A stretch of DNA of 64,000 bases from Cydia pomonella (GCF_033807575.1 NC_084710.1:17402357-17466356); one strand, 5' to 3'; shown: positions 47,101 to 58,724, counted from the first letter of the stretch. The notes: generated by a model from the letters alone, not told the origin. Program-made: numbers and translations.

Positions 47101-47767
47101 AGCTTCTCAGACTTTTTCTTCCGTATATGATCTATTAGATATACTCTCTAATTTATGAATAACGCTATAAATGAGTGATTTATTTTTTTGAGGTCAGTTA
47201 GTTGCAGCTACTGTAAAATTAAAAGCAGCATATTTAGGCAGGAACACTCATGCGCGTGATATACTTCCGTTACGAAAGCGTGCCAACTGAGCATTACTTG
47301 CTTAAGAGGTAAAATTTTATGTTTTATATTGAAATTTACACGTTTTGAATAAGGAAAACTACCATTAAAAAATCGCACGAAAACTAGACTATATTTGTGC
47401 GGGCAGATTCTAACTAAAACCTTACAAGGTTAAATTTGGCTTGGTAGAAAAAATCACGAACCCATGTCTAATTTTCATTTATTTTTAATAGTATATCGAA
47501 ATACATGCATACAATAGCAGTATATTTTTAGTATAAAATATCTACTAATATCTGTACCGAGGGATCTGACGAGTAAAACTTTAAACAGAAGTGGATTTTT
47601 GGAGTACCTAATTAAGATAAAAAACAAATTCCGTTCCGCCGGTAAAAGTCGCTAGTTCCGCGCGGCACGGCAAGTCATATCTTTTGGTCCCCTTCTAATT
47701 TCCTCTTAAGTTAAGCCTAAACAGTAAGTTTGTATTTCAACTACCGACTCAGCCACTTAACTATGTA
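47101..47767. other. Unassigned stretch
   Basis: Nothing recognised. Confidence 0.45.
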
Positions 47768-48800
47768 AATGGATTTCCACTAAGCACAATTGCGTCGGAA
47801 TCGTAGCAGTTTCCAACAATAGGCAAGCGTTCCAGGCGGCTCACTGCAACTGCATTCTATAGGAATTCTACTACAACTTTATGGACGATTGAAATATTCC
47901 ACGGTTGTTATTTATAAGCATTATATTATATAATAACCATTCAGCTCGCAGTAACTATGGGGTATAAAAGGTCAGGTGGAAGGTGGAGGGTCAAAAGAGA
48001 AACCGAACGAGGAATTCTACGTAAGTATTTTGAAGTTAATTTTATTTTTGAATTAGCTTTATTTTTAGTATTATCATTTAATTTAGTTTTTAATATCTTT
48101 ATGTGTCTCTCTTTATTTTCCCTACAAGTGTTCACCTTCCCTTATAGTTCCCCTTACCCCACCTGACCATAGGTTTTTCATTTAGAGAGCGGCAGAGACA
48201 TGACACACACAGGTATAAAATATTTGGAGATGAATTTTAAGTTTAAAATATCACTATTTGTCATGTCTATATACTACATATTTATTGTTGCATTTGTAAT
48301 CGCTTTTTGAATGGCGAAACCTACTTCGAATTATGGGCTACTTTGTTAAACCGTGATAAATAATATGAAAGCCATGACGAATCTCGTATATACGTTCGAA
48401 AAAGAAAAAAGAAAGAAAGAAAATTCGTGAAAGAAGTGACCCACAAATTAAAATAGAGACCATAAACGATTGTCTTAGTTGCCATGTCCCAAAATTTTAC
48501 AAAGGATAGTTCAGTCTACTTCGAATATTTGTCAGTGTCATCTATACTTTTCTAAACTACTTAGACTTAACTCTCCTTGCATTGACCCTATATTGAAAAA
48601 AAAAATGAATTTCCTTGGAGGCTGCAAATATGGCTCAGTTCCTAATGGATTTCCATTAAGCACAATTGGGTTGGAAACGTTGTGTTACACCAAGTTTCCA
48701 ACAAAAGATAAACGCTTCTAGCGGCTCGAAGCTGCATGTTTACGTTCAACAGGAATTCTACTGCAAATTCCATCATGGAAATATTATACAGTTGCCTAAG
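47768..48800 (+). repeat. Pair of diverged direct repeats (47768-47915 and 48647-48800)
   Basis: ATGGATTTCCACTAAGCACAATTG at the first site corresponds to ATGGATTTCCATTAAGCACAATTG at the second. AGGAATTCTACT, then a GAAATATT block, follow in order in both. The intervening DNA (47916-48646) carries no clear gene. The frame at 47957-48166 starts in a similar GAATTCTAC context and is not supported as an exon. Confidence 0.6.
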
Positions 48801-49500
48801 TACCTTTTGTATCGAAATGTTTATATAATGTACAATAGGTACAATTACTATATAATTTACCAAAATATAAAAGAAATCTAAAGAACGGTAGGGTGAGTGT
48901 ACCTATTGCGAGGTACCAAAGTGATCAACTTCGAAAGCGAATTTTTAGACTTTATAAAATATTTTATGGCATAATTTGGCATCATCTTATATGGATTCTA
49001 AGAATGTTAAAAGCTCAAAAACGTATTATAGTTTGTTTTCATAATGTTCCTGTATTTTATATCATATGAATTTAATTGTAGAAAAATGGGAAATCAACAA
49101 TGGGTGAATGAACAAACATGTTCTAGTAAATGAACAGTTTGGCATCAATAAGGGTATTTCATTCACTGGCGCCAATCCTGTGAATGATGAATAAATTCGG
49201 AAAAACCCTTTACTTGACTGGGTTACTAAGGAATCGCTAGTACCTACGGCGCGCGGCACTCTGACTATTTTTGCGCTTTATGATATGTATCTCTAAAACG
49301 AATGCAGTTCCCATTGCCCATCCCATTTAATCGACAATTAAATGTGAAATTTTTACTTTCAGTTTTTTGTATAAAAAATACATAAATTTCAATATGATTG
49401 TAACTGCGAAAAATACCCATTTAAATTGTCAAAAAAACACTGCTAAATTTATTCTGCATTTCAGCCTTTGAAAAATGCAATACTTCGATTTCGTCATATT
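48801..49500. other. Unassigned AT-rich stretch
   Basis: Nothing recognised. Confidence 0.45.
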
Positions 49501-49539
49501 TTTAAATGCTCCCAAACCTGAAAATGAAATGTACAAATC

Positions 49540-49830
49540 AGCAAATGCCACGTCTGTGAGAGCTGGCGGAGCAGCGGCAGCAGCCGAAACCCTAAAGCGC
49601 CGCAAATATGCTGGTCTTACAAACAACCACATATTTGCGGCGTTCGCGGTAGAGACCCGATAAACTTTTCGAGAGCCTTAAAAAAGGCTGATTGTGACTT
49701 CAGGTGACCCTAGGGCTGGCTCATTTTTAGGCCAAAGAATAGCCATAGCTATTTAGCGTGGGAATGTGGCCAGCCTTCCGCAGAGGTCAGATCTAGGGGA
49801 CCTAAGATAGGTGAGTTTAAGTTTTTTTTA
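49540..49830 (+). pseudogene. LINE ORF2 C-terminal fragment with deletion and frameshifts
   Basis: The reading SVRAGGAAAAAETLKRRKY and HIFAAFAVET is shared with 58357-58715. After the ET the frame breaks, and part of the GPWGPS block is lost. Decayed text for the GDxRAGSFLAQRI and IQRGN motifs follows. The downstream T-rich, TAGTAG-containing text suits a 3' untranslated tail. Confidence 0.7.
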
Positions 49831-50519
49831 ATTCATAGTTAATTTTAGTAGTAGTTTATTATAAGGTTTATTATTGTACTTTTTTTTTTATTATACATAA
49901 GCAATCAGCAAATTCTATAACATGACTTTTCTTTTGCTGCCCGCTTGGAGTGAAAAACAACCTATTTACAAAATGTACTTGGATTTGTCGCTTACTATGT
50001 ATATCCTATCGATAAATTGATTTATCAAATGAGTGGGCAAAGTCAATGTGCGTACGTCAAAATTAACCTGTCATTTTACAGTTCGTTAAGTTCATTGAAT
50101 TAACATTAGCTTTGGCGAAAATCTGTAGGCGTTTGTGTAAAGGTAAACAACCTTTTAACACAAATAAACAGGTATATATATAGGAAAATTACATACAGTG
50201 CGAGCAAACCTTACCTGTTTTTATATCGCCCCAGACACCGATTCAATTAATCCAAATCACCCAACAGTCTTTAAATAACGGTAGGCATGACTGGCAAAGC
50301 AGTTTACCAATTCGCTCGAGAGTCGTTCGGGATACAAACGGCTTGATTTGAATGCACTGAATTACGAATACATCACTCTGGCTACTAAACTTTTACTATA
50401 GACTATAGACGGCTAGCCCTGGAAAATTGAATGTTTTTTTTAATTGATCAGTATTCACAGCGTTACAGTTATCGTTATCACTGTGAAACTTATAAGAAGT
50501 ATTGGATCAAATTAAATTG
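49831..50519. other. Unassigned AT-rich stretch
   Basis: Nothing recognised. Confidence 0.45.
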
Positions 50520-50580
50520 TTTTCAGAAAATATTTCAATTTCTTTTTATTTAAAGTAGAAACACTACTATATCAATTATA

Positions 50581-50771
50581 AACTGAAATAAATGCCATAT
50601 ACTAAGAAAAAGTGACCAAGTGAAACAGTGAAATTCAACCTATGCCGCCGTGACCCCGGTGACCTAATGGGTCAGGCATCTGCCGCAATTGCACAGGTCG
50701 CTGGTTCGATTTCAGCCTGGGGCACTAAAAGCCTTGGTCACTTTTTCTTAGTATATGACATTTATCAGTTT
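50581..50771. repeat. tRNA-like SINE head between 40-bp inverted repeats
   Basis: The arm 50581-50620 (ending ACTAAGAAAAAGTGACCAAG) is mirrored by 50733-50771 (starting CTTGGTCACTTTTTCTTAGT) with about four differences. Between them GGTGACCTAATGGGTCAGGC resembles an A box and GGTTCGATTTCAGCC a B box, in tRNA-like spacing. It is not a functional tRNA gene because the acceptor stem is mismatched and the D and T arms are irregular. Confidence 0.65.
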
Positions 50772-50773
50772 AC

Positions 50774-51977
50774 TGTTTAACCTATATACAGTTTCATACA
50801 AATAATACAAATGACAAAATATATAATTAACATATTACAGAAGAAGGCCCTACATCCATCGTCTCGCAGAACCTCAAGCACTCATCACATAAAAGCCATC
50901 TATTTGCAAACACAAAACAACTTGGTGCTGATTCGAGGAGTCAATCAGTTGCAAGACTCGAACAAGCGGTGACACCGCTAACAAATGACGACAATGTGGT
51001 CGAAAAGAAATCAAGTCGAGTCGGTAAGGAAATATACAGACGCAGCAACTGAGCTACTAGGCCGGGACACTCCGAATCCCACGCAATGTGCTACTAGCTA
51101 AAGTACACAGTATGTAATCTGTAATAAGTATAATTATGATAATGAAAGCAACAAACAGTTTTGGACATTCAAAAGTACATTGTAATATGCCTAAATTGAG
51201 GAATAAAGACTTTTACTTTCACTTTCAGGAACTATTCTACTTAGTTTGCTATTATGTCGTTATTAGTAGCTCCGGACGTCTGGCAGCTGACAAGCCAGTA
51301 AAACTTTTCACTTTTTTAGAAATTTTTTAACTCCAAAGTGCGTGAATATTTCGTTCATTCCCTATTTTTCAAAAGGCAATGGCTTCTCCGTGATTCACAA
51401 TTTCAAACCCTAGTTTACACAGCTGAAACATTCCAATCCTTTGAAAGAGGCTATCGAGAAAATTTTATCATATTCACCGCTGAGGTGAATACGGTCGCAA
51501 CGCCACATCATAGCCGATAACATAGGTTTCCCGGTATGTAGAGGAAATGCTTCGTAGAGGCAAAATAACAAGGCGTCGTGATTAGCGTTGAATGGGTTAA
51601 GATAATCACGCCGCAAAAAGAGATGCGTAACGCGTGTGATTTGAATAAAATGATTTACTTAGACGGGATTTTTAGCTTGAGTTAAAGAACGTTGTTCTAG
51701 CATCAGTGCGACCATATTGAAGCTCTGAATTGCTTCAGAAGTAGAGACTTGTCCATGCTAAAAGGCAGGTTTAATTTGCAGAATATAACCTAACGCACTG
51801 CGGCCAATAAGGCTAAGTGGCTACAGCCACTAAGGCACGTGACATTTACTTTCACTGCTTACTCCAATCAGTAAGAGATATTATATTATTTATAAATTTT
51901 CTATTGAAGTTTTAGTCGTTATTCTAGAGACAACCACAATCGGCTATTAGATTATTAAAAAATAAGCAACGGCAAAA
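50774..51977. other. Unassigned stretch
   Basis: Small frames at 51136-51330 and 51338-51616 have no recognisable domain. No repeat family identified. Confidence 0.4.
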
Positions 51978-52170
51978 TATAGAATTTGTATTATTACGAG
52001 TATACAGCGAAATATTTCAGTCAATAAATATTTATCCTGGCCGGCGTGACGCAGTACTGTCCTAGCGGGAAAGTATTGGAGTCCGCGCGCCGGTAGAATT
52101 TGTATTAATATACGGCAAAATATTTCAGACGTGACGCAGTATTGGAGCGGAAAAGTATTGGAGTACGGAG
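51978..52170 (+). repeat. Imperfect tandem duplication
   Basis: TAGAATTTGTATTATTACGA at 51978 recurs as TAGAATTTGTATTAATATAC at 52096. Both are followed by AAATATTTCAG, GTGACGCAGTA and GGAAAAGTATTGGAGT-like text. The second copy lacks about 25 bases (the AATAAATATTTATCC part). Confidence 0.75.
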
Positions 52171-52499
52171 TAAAAGAGTTTTTTGTTAAAAGCTCATGAG
52201 TAAATAGGTCAACCAATCATGTTCAAAATAGTTTTCAATGAAAGTATTTCTTAAGTTTAATTTTCTTGATTTTATTCACATTTTTATACACCGAGTTCAA
52301 AAGTTAGGAAAAGGGGGAGGGAAAACATTAATATCGATTTTCGAAGCGATTATTTAGAAAATTTATTAACTTCAGTAAAACATGTTTTTAGAAACCCTAA
52401 TCTTATTTTTAAAGAGCTACAAATAATGTGTCAAACGCAGATATTTTTTTAACCATCTCCATAATTCGAAAAAATCGGAGGTTCCATTCGGTTGTATGT

Positions 52500-53305
52500 T
52501 TTTAGGGTTCCGGACCAAAAAGGTACAAAAGGAACCCTTATGGTGCGACTCTGTCTCTCCATCCATCTGTCTGTCTGTCTGTCTGTCACATCGCTAAATA
52601 TCTCGAGCACCACTTAAGCTATCGATTTGAAATTTGGAATAGCTATGAACAACGCTAACCCAGACACATTGAAAGTATTTTTTTTTTTATAAACCAACTA
52701 TGGAAAATACCCAATGTCTAGTGACTAGGTTAAGTGGGGTATTATTTGAAAGAGCTGAAATTGTACATTCCAAAACATTTCTTTCCTGTTTTTTTTTTGG
52801 GAAAACATTGATTTATGAAGGAAAATGTGAACAAAAAAAATACCGTTCCCCCCCTTATCTCCGATGTTTACCGACGCAAAATTATGATTTTTTTACATAA
52901 TATTAACATTACTATAAATTTTGCAGGAAAAATATAATTAGACCTCTATCTAGTAACTTTTTTTTTTAATTAAAAAAAACTTTTCCGATTTCAGTTTGCA
53001 ATTTAACCAACTTTACGTGTGTTTATTACACCTGGAATTTCTCTGAGTTTACATTAAATACACCTTTTTTCAAATAAAAGATCATTTTTTTAAATCGGTT
53101 CACACAGAGAATAATCCTCGAAAAACCAACATACGTGCATTAGTTAAACAATTTGGCGATAGATGGCGCTGTACACAAATATATTTAGTATAGGTACTTC
53201 TGTTCAAAAGTCTTTCGCCTTTATAGTTACACGAGATAATTCAAAGTTTTTACGGAACCCTCGGTGCGCGAGTAAAACCAACTCGCTCTTGACCGTTTTT
53301 TTTTA
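52500..53305 (-). mobile_element. GGTTCCGTA-type repeat, long divergent copy
   Basis: In the minus direction it begins GGTCAAGAGCGAGTTGG with CGAGGGTTCCGTAAA and ends GGTCCGGAACCCTAAAAA, with a CAGACAGACAGACAGA run near that end. The 800-base interior is not shared with the other copies. Confidence 0.65.
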
Positions 53306-53757
53306 CTTTTAGTTACATGTGCCTCTCTTAAAGATTAGTAGATATTTTTTTCATTTTAATTTCTGAACTTAGTAGCGGTACACACAATACACCTATGATC
53401 AAATTTTAATTCAAATGTATCTTATAGATTTTGAGATAAATGGCTGTGTCATATGGACATAAGGACTAAGGAACGGATAAACGGACAAGAATGGACAAAA
53501 CTCTACTCTTTGTTTTTTTATTTTATCTCAACGCCAGAAAGTCTCATATATAATGCTTGTTATTCTTGTGACAATGATAACCTCTGACGCACTAGATAAT
53601 TTTTTTGCTGTAATCTCCTTTCTGGCGAACGAAGTGACTCTCGATAATGAGACGTTTAGGTGCAAGATCACTTCTGCGCATCATACGAGAATTGCTCTGC
53701 GGAGTTCCCAGATATTTGATTTTTGCAAACTAGCACCTGCGAGTTGAATTTCCCAAG
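53306..53757 (+). promoter_or_regulatory. Upstream region of the thioredoxin-like gene
   Basis: A TATA-like CATATATAATGC lies at 53546-53557, and no other repeat is recognised between here and the start codon. A stop in the coding frame at 53731-53733 precedes the ATG. The promoter call is inference from position only. Confidence 0.25.
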
Positions 53758-56557
53758 ATGCAATGCAAGTTGTCATTGTTACTGGCAATATGTGCGCTTG
53801 CTACTGCTCTGGCAAAAGACAAGGTCAGTTAAGCTTTATTTTATTTAGTGAGTGTTTTACATGACGTCGGCGGTTTGCCGTCTACGATAGGTTTATTGAG
53901 TTAGAGGTACTTTTCATTAGTTTACTTAATCTTCAAAGGACCATTACCCCTAAAGGTCTTCTACTAATATTAGTCTCCTAATACAGGACTAAGTGACTTG
54001 TGATCTGATACCTGCCTTGCCTATTTAATCAACTTAGCCCTACTGAAAAGTTACCGAAATAGTTATAGTTATTAACTATTAACAATAGAAATAGTTATTA
54101 ACAGCACAGCTTGGCCAATATGACAATCGAACGCCAATTGAATCTTAAATAACATATGGAAAAAGTCACGTGACTTCTTGTAGCATCTTAAATTTATGTA
54201 TTTATTTATGAATGCACAGGCAGCTTATAGCAGATACGTGCACATCAATGTCCTGCACTTGTGTTTTGTCCATTTATAAAATGTTTGTGAGTTATCCGTC
54301 CGATACATTTTGAATTTCGTTTGGTGTGCCCCAAAGAGTGAAGTAAGTATATAGGAAGCGTGCCCCCTGGTGAAAGTTGTCAAAATGGTACCATAGAGGC
54401 TAGATGGCTTGTTGCTGATAAAATACCTATTTATGATTGCAGAGACCCTTGGGAGTTGAATCTGACTCTGACGAGTCTGGAGAGCAGAACACACATGACA
54501 CAACTACTGTAAAACCAGAGTAAGGCTAAACGTTTGTTTGCATTTCACAAAATCCTTACAAGTTTTCGTCGGACGTATATTTTAGTTTGTCCATTTTCTT
54601 TGCGATTTCCTTTAAAGGATTTGTCACTGACAAATGACATGGTTTTATATAATAAACCAAGTTTTATCAAGTAAATTTGGTCGCCTGAAGACCTTTAAAA
54701 ATATACTTATTTTTTCAGGAGCAATATAATCTTTATAAAAAACTCGACGGACCTAGAGACTCAGATCGCTGGGGCCGGCGACAAATTGGTGATAATCTAT
54801 TTCATGGTTACTTGGTGCCCGCACTGCAAAAAGATTAATCCTACCGTCGAAGATATTGCAGCCAAGACAAACAACCTGGTCGTCCTAATGGTAAGGTGCT
54901 TTGAAGAATGTGTATCCTGGTACAGAATATATCCGTTTTCATTACTGTTAAGAACTCACAGGCATTCGGTACTTCGTTTTCTATCGATGTCATTACCGGA
55001 TGATTGCCGGACATGATTACCGGAGCCTGGAAGTGGCTTTCTATATAAATGAAGTGTCAGACGCCTCCATTCTGGTGTGAGTCATTCTTTAGTGTGAGAC
55101 TGTGGGCCTGTTTCACAATGTCCAAGTAAAGTATTGCTCATCTTTCCGCTCCCAACTCAAATGGCTGCCTATTCGGCCTCGTAGATACATGTACTTTCCA
55201 TTCTCTTTAACGTCCTATTCTTTTTTCCCCCTTATCTTTCGGAGAAATTTAAATTTTTAGCGGATGGCAGCGGGCACCGGCTCCGTTTCAGTGCAATTCT
55301 CTCTCTGGCTATCCCGCCTCACAGACACCGATCCTATGACAAGTCTGTGTACTCTGTTAAATTATGTAATTCCTTACCGTCTTCTCTTCGACAGTGTCAA
55401 TCGCATCGCTTAAGGCGAATTTAAAAAAGTTGTGGCTTTCGGACGGAACTTAATCAAAAAGATATGTGCGGGTTAGGTAGATTTATATATATGTATTATA
55501 TAGTATAGAATGTATTATATATTGTAGGTTATAGGACTTATAGGTTTACCTATCTTTTAGGAAATTATATATTTTTTTTAGGCCGTTTAGTACAATTTTG
55601 ATGTCTACCGTTCTCCAATTCTTCCTCAATTGCTCAAAGGTTAACTGGAAGAGATCCCTGAAAGGGATAAGTTCGCCTTTGTACAAATGATGTCTGTTCT
55701 TTCCAGTTTTATGTTACTTTTTGTACAATAAATTGTTTTACTACTACTACTACTACATACTAATATTGGATAGTTAATTAACAAACAAATTAACTGCCAG
55801 ATACAACTTCCTATAAAACTTTGCACTTTATCTACCAGTTAAGCTTATTTGAAAATTGTGAAACGATAACTTTATTAGTCAGATAAGGGGCAAGTGTCTT
55901 ATTCAGGACCATATTTGGACATTGTGAAACCGGCCGTGTCTATTTAGCATAGGTTTATTAAGTTATTAACTGCCAATATTTAAAGGAGGTCCTCAGTTTA
56001 GTTTGAACTAAAAATGTTTTTTTAGTTCTGAATTATTTTAAAGGTACTACCTATTACCTACCCTTCCTATTACTTAGCTTCCGGTGTGCACTTCACAATT
56101 CTTTCTTTTAGAACCCCTTTGCTACGAGAAGATAGGCAGTCACTCAACACCATCAACTGAACTGGGTACCTTGGTTACATCATGGGTTCTTATCTTAGTA
56201 TAAAACACTACAGCTGGTAATAAGTTATACAGACTGATGATGTTGCTTGTATGCATTGTTCAATATCTTGTTGCTACCGCGGCGGACGTAGTTCCACTAT
56301 CAGTGCGTGAAGTAATGATAATGAATGTTCTCTTTTTCCAGGTGGACAGAGATAACCTTGAAGACGATCATGAGGTTTGGAAGTATGGGCTGAGTAACCT
56401 GCCTAGTGTCCCAAGATTCATTTTTGTAAAAAATGGGAAGAAAATCGAAGAAATACATGGCAGTAACTGTGATTTACGTGGCACTGTGTCTAAGTTCATG
56501 TCGCCCTCAAAAAGTAGCTCAGAATCATCAGATTCATCTAATTTATTAGACGAATAA
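53758..56557 (+). CDS. Secreted thioredoxin-fold protein with CPHC active site, four exons
   Basis: Exons are 53758-53823, 54443-54519, 54719-54890 and 56342-56557. All introns are GT-AG and the frame is kept, giving 176 residues. The start is the first ATG after an in-frame stop and has a good context (CCCAAGATGC). Residues 1-19 (KLSLLLAICALATALA) form a signal peptide with likely cleavage after ALA. Residues 20-48 are an acidic, Ser/Thr-rich linker. The thioredoxin fold spans about 49-162: VIIYFMVTWCPHC has the redox pair C81 and C84, P89 matches the conserved helix proline, and V128-P129 is the cis-proline site, followed by FIFVKNGKKIEEIHG. The tail is Ser-rich and acidic without a KDEL-type signal, so secretion rather than ER retention is likely. 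Unusual points: CPHC replaces the thioredoxin CGPC, and the buried Asp of thioredoxin is Tyr75. Oxidase or isomerase activity would be expected from family knowledge but is unproven. Intron 3 carries a LINE fragment. Confidence 0.93.
55100..55760 (+). pseudogene. LINE 3' end inside intron 3 of the thioredoxin-like gene
   Basis: The reading LKWLPIRPRRYMY, HRHRSYDKSVYSVKLCNSLP and RQCQSHRLRRI resembles the end of CR1/Jockey-type ORF2 (the WNSLP block before the final Lys/Arg-rich helix). Frameshifts and stops break it. AGATCCCTGAAAGGGATAAG and a TTGTACAATAAA 3' end follow, and the insertion closes with (TAC)n. It is in the same orientation as the host gene. Confidence 0.75.
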
Positions 56558-56615
56558 CAGCAAAACGATTAACTGACTTTATTATGTGTATTTGTATAAA
56601 AATCATTAAAACATA

Positions 56616-56628
56616 AATAAATAATAAA
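56616..56628 (+). terminator. Polyadenylation signals of the thioredoxin-like gene
   Basis: AATAAA occurs at 56616-56621 and 56623-56628, about 60 bases after the TAA at 56555-56557. Confidence 0.65.
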
Positions 56629-56639
56629 TTAAATATGTT

Positions 56640-57049
56640 ATTTTCAAGTTTTCCTATAACATCTTTATTGAAAATCTTAATAATCACGTTATAAATAATG
56701 TTAGCATTCTGGTAGAAAACGAAGCCTCACGCAGACACAATATGATGATGACGTAGTTGTGTCATGTATGTGTGCCTCGGAAAAAAGTGAATTTAAAATT
56801 AGGAGCAACGAAAGCTGGCTAGTTATGCTTCGTTTCTTTAGCATTAGAAAAAAGGTAAACAATCTTAATACGTTATTAAAAGCGCCATTAAAAAATATTT
56901 TATATAATCATAAAAGGAAAATAATCGTATACAATTTATAATTGTTGTTACATATTTTCTGTGGCAAATTTATCAAAAGTGTTTTTTAAAGACACGTTAC
57001 GAACGCCTACCTTGTTTCTAATGCTTACAAAAACGAACTAGTGTGTTAA
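56640..57049. other. Unassigned AT-rich stretch
   Basis: The 60-codon frame at 56759-56941 has no domain. Nothing else seen. Confidence 0.45.
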
Positions 57050-57290
57050 TAGTACATTACGATACAAGTGCGAAATATAGGAAATTCGAAACGAGTGGGG
57101 ATAAATTAAAACACGACCGAAGGGAGTGTTTTAAATCGACACGAGTTGCGAATTACCTATTCGCGCATGCATCATACAACATTTTACAGGACATATGGCC
57201 GTTTAAATTTCCGACATAGTTACGTAATATGCTAATTATCGCACTAGTGCGGTAAAGTAGCACCATATGTACTGTAAAACATTTTATGAT
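57050..57290. mobile_element. Interspersed element with ACGACCGAAGGGAG core
   Basis: It contains ATTCGAAACGAGTGGGGATA, AAACACGACCGAAGGGAGTG and ATCGACACGAGTTGCGAATT. CAACATTTTACAGGACATAT at 57178 is mirrored by ATATGTACTGTAAAACATTT at 57266, giving an inverted right half. I recognise it as a moth repeat. Confidence 0.55.
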
Positions 57291-57423
57291 TTGATACAGG
57301 AGGCGTATTCTGATTGTACAGGTTATGTGTTTGGTATGGATTTATTATAAATATGATCAGTCAGTGTCAAATGTGCTATTTCTTCAACCAGAATTGTAAC
57401 TTTTGACTGATTATATATAATAT

Positions 57424-57819
57424 ACAAGGTGTAACAAAAATAATGGGGATCCTTTTAAGGGCCTATTCTGTATTGCGTTCTGATTCTGATTAGGAAAAAG
57501 TAGAAGAAAAATGTATTTGATACGGTTTTTTTTTCTGTGGGGCTGATTGTCCAAGTCGGCCGATCATTGTAATGGCCTAACATTATTCGTGTCAAGAATG
57601 TTTCTTTAATTTTTTCCCAAACAGAACACGATACCCAATATCGTCAGATGACAAGCAAAACTCACTAATTACTAAAAAATAATTAAACAAAAATCAACCA
57701 TATTGTAGTATTAATATGGTTTATTATGGCTATGAACTTGTGGTAGTAATTCGTGAGTTTTGCTTATCACCTGACGCCTTTAAACGGATCACCATTATAT
57801 TTGTTACACCTTGTATGAC
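57424..57819. mobile_element. CAGGGTGTAACAAAA MITE, copy 3, interrupted
   Basis: TACAAGGTGTAACAAAAATA and GGATCCTTTTAAGGGCCTAT at the left are mirrored by TTTAAACGGATCACC and TATTTGTTACACCTTGTA at the right. The inside is split by a second palindromic element at 57642-57776. Confidence 0.8.
57642..57776. mobile_element. Nested MITE with CGTCAGATGACAAGC arms
   Basis: CGTCAGATGACAAGCAAAAC, then TCACTAATTACTA, is mirrored by TAGTAATTCGTGAG with TTTTGCTTATCACCTGACG. The arms are 33 bases. It interrupts the right half of the element at 57424-57819, so it is the younger insertion. Confidence 0.8.
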
Positions 57820-58334
57820 CTACTGGCGCCTGGCAGCTATCCCTCGGTGGAGATTAGAGTAACAAGGCCAGTAGACTGTTTTGCGAAGTAGGGTATAAGA
57901 GTATCCTTTGGTGATTGGACTAACCGCTTCATTTTGTAATCAACTGAGAAACTCTCGTTGGTATTCATTTCCACTTTCAACGTAGCGTCACCTATTAAAC
58001 TAAATGAACTTCATTAACTTTGAATCATTATAGTTGTGTCAAATAAAAACAAATTAGTTATGGAAACGGAATAGTTATGGTGAATATTTTCAAGCGCTAA
58101 TGATTTTACAAGACTTGAGAAAATAAATATTCTTTATTGCACCACAGAAGAAAAACATACAAAGATAATCTTATAAAGTATTCGTTTTGAAGAAGGAATG
58201 TTAAATGTTTATTGGTATATCCATTAATTCACCAAGCTTGGAGCTTACAACTTCAACGTTAAGCTTTATTAAAACTACCTACAAAACTAAAATTAAAACC
58301 AAAAAAAAAAAAAAACATACACCCATGTTATTAA
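57820..58334. other. Unassigned stretch
   Basis: Nothing recognised. Confidence 0.45.
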
Positions 58335-58715
58335 GCCCTAGCCCTAGCCCAATATATTAAGCTAGATCACCCAGGTCAGAGCCCTGTGGAAGGGTTCCCA
58401 TAAAGCTGGCTGCTTTCCCCCTTTGGATCGCTATGCCGATCCGTTGGGCGAGGAAGGAGCCAGCCCTACGGTCCCCCGTGATATCAATGATTTTTTTTGA
58501 AAGTTGCCGAATTAATTTATGAGCGCTTGGGCACCACGGTCCTAGGACCGTGGTGCCCAAGCGCTCATAAATTTGTGGCTTTTGCAGTCGAAACTCTAGA
58601 GTTTCGACTGCAAAAGCCACAAATATATGCCGGTCAGTGAGAGCTATATATTTGCGGCATTTTGCAGTCTCGGCAGCTACGGCTGCCCCGCCCGCTCTCA
58701 ATGATGTTGAGCCGA
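58335..58715 (-). pseudogene. LINE ORF2 C-terminus carrying an in-frame palindromic insertion
   Basis: The minus-strand frame runs RAGGAAVAAETAKCRKY, HIFVAFAVET, an 18-residue insert, then GPWCPSAHKLIRQL, ITGDRRAGSFLAQRI and IAIQRGKAASFMG. Without the insert it is colinear with the copies at 1423-1689 and 49540-49830. The 54-base insert generates the two palindromes listed separately and leaves the frame open. Upstream domains are missing. Confidence 0.8.
58514..58624. repeat. Two abutting perfect palindromes (60 bp and 54 bp)
   Basis: 58514-58573 is a perfect 60-bp palindrome centred on CCTAGG, and 58571-58624 is a perfect 54-bp palindrome centred on CTCTAGAG. They share three bases and have no spacer in either centre. 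Both are made from the neighbouring LINE sequence. Confidence 0.95.
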
Positions 58716-58724
58716 GATGATTGA

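Noticed and set aside
47957..48166. Basic frame starting MGYKRSGGRWRVKRE and ending near CTAC|GTAAGT
   Set aside because: It looks like an exon end, but there is no downstream partner and no conserved domain, and it lies between two diverged repeat copies with similar GAATTCTAC text.
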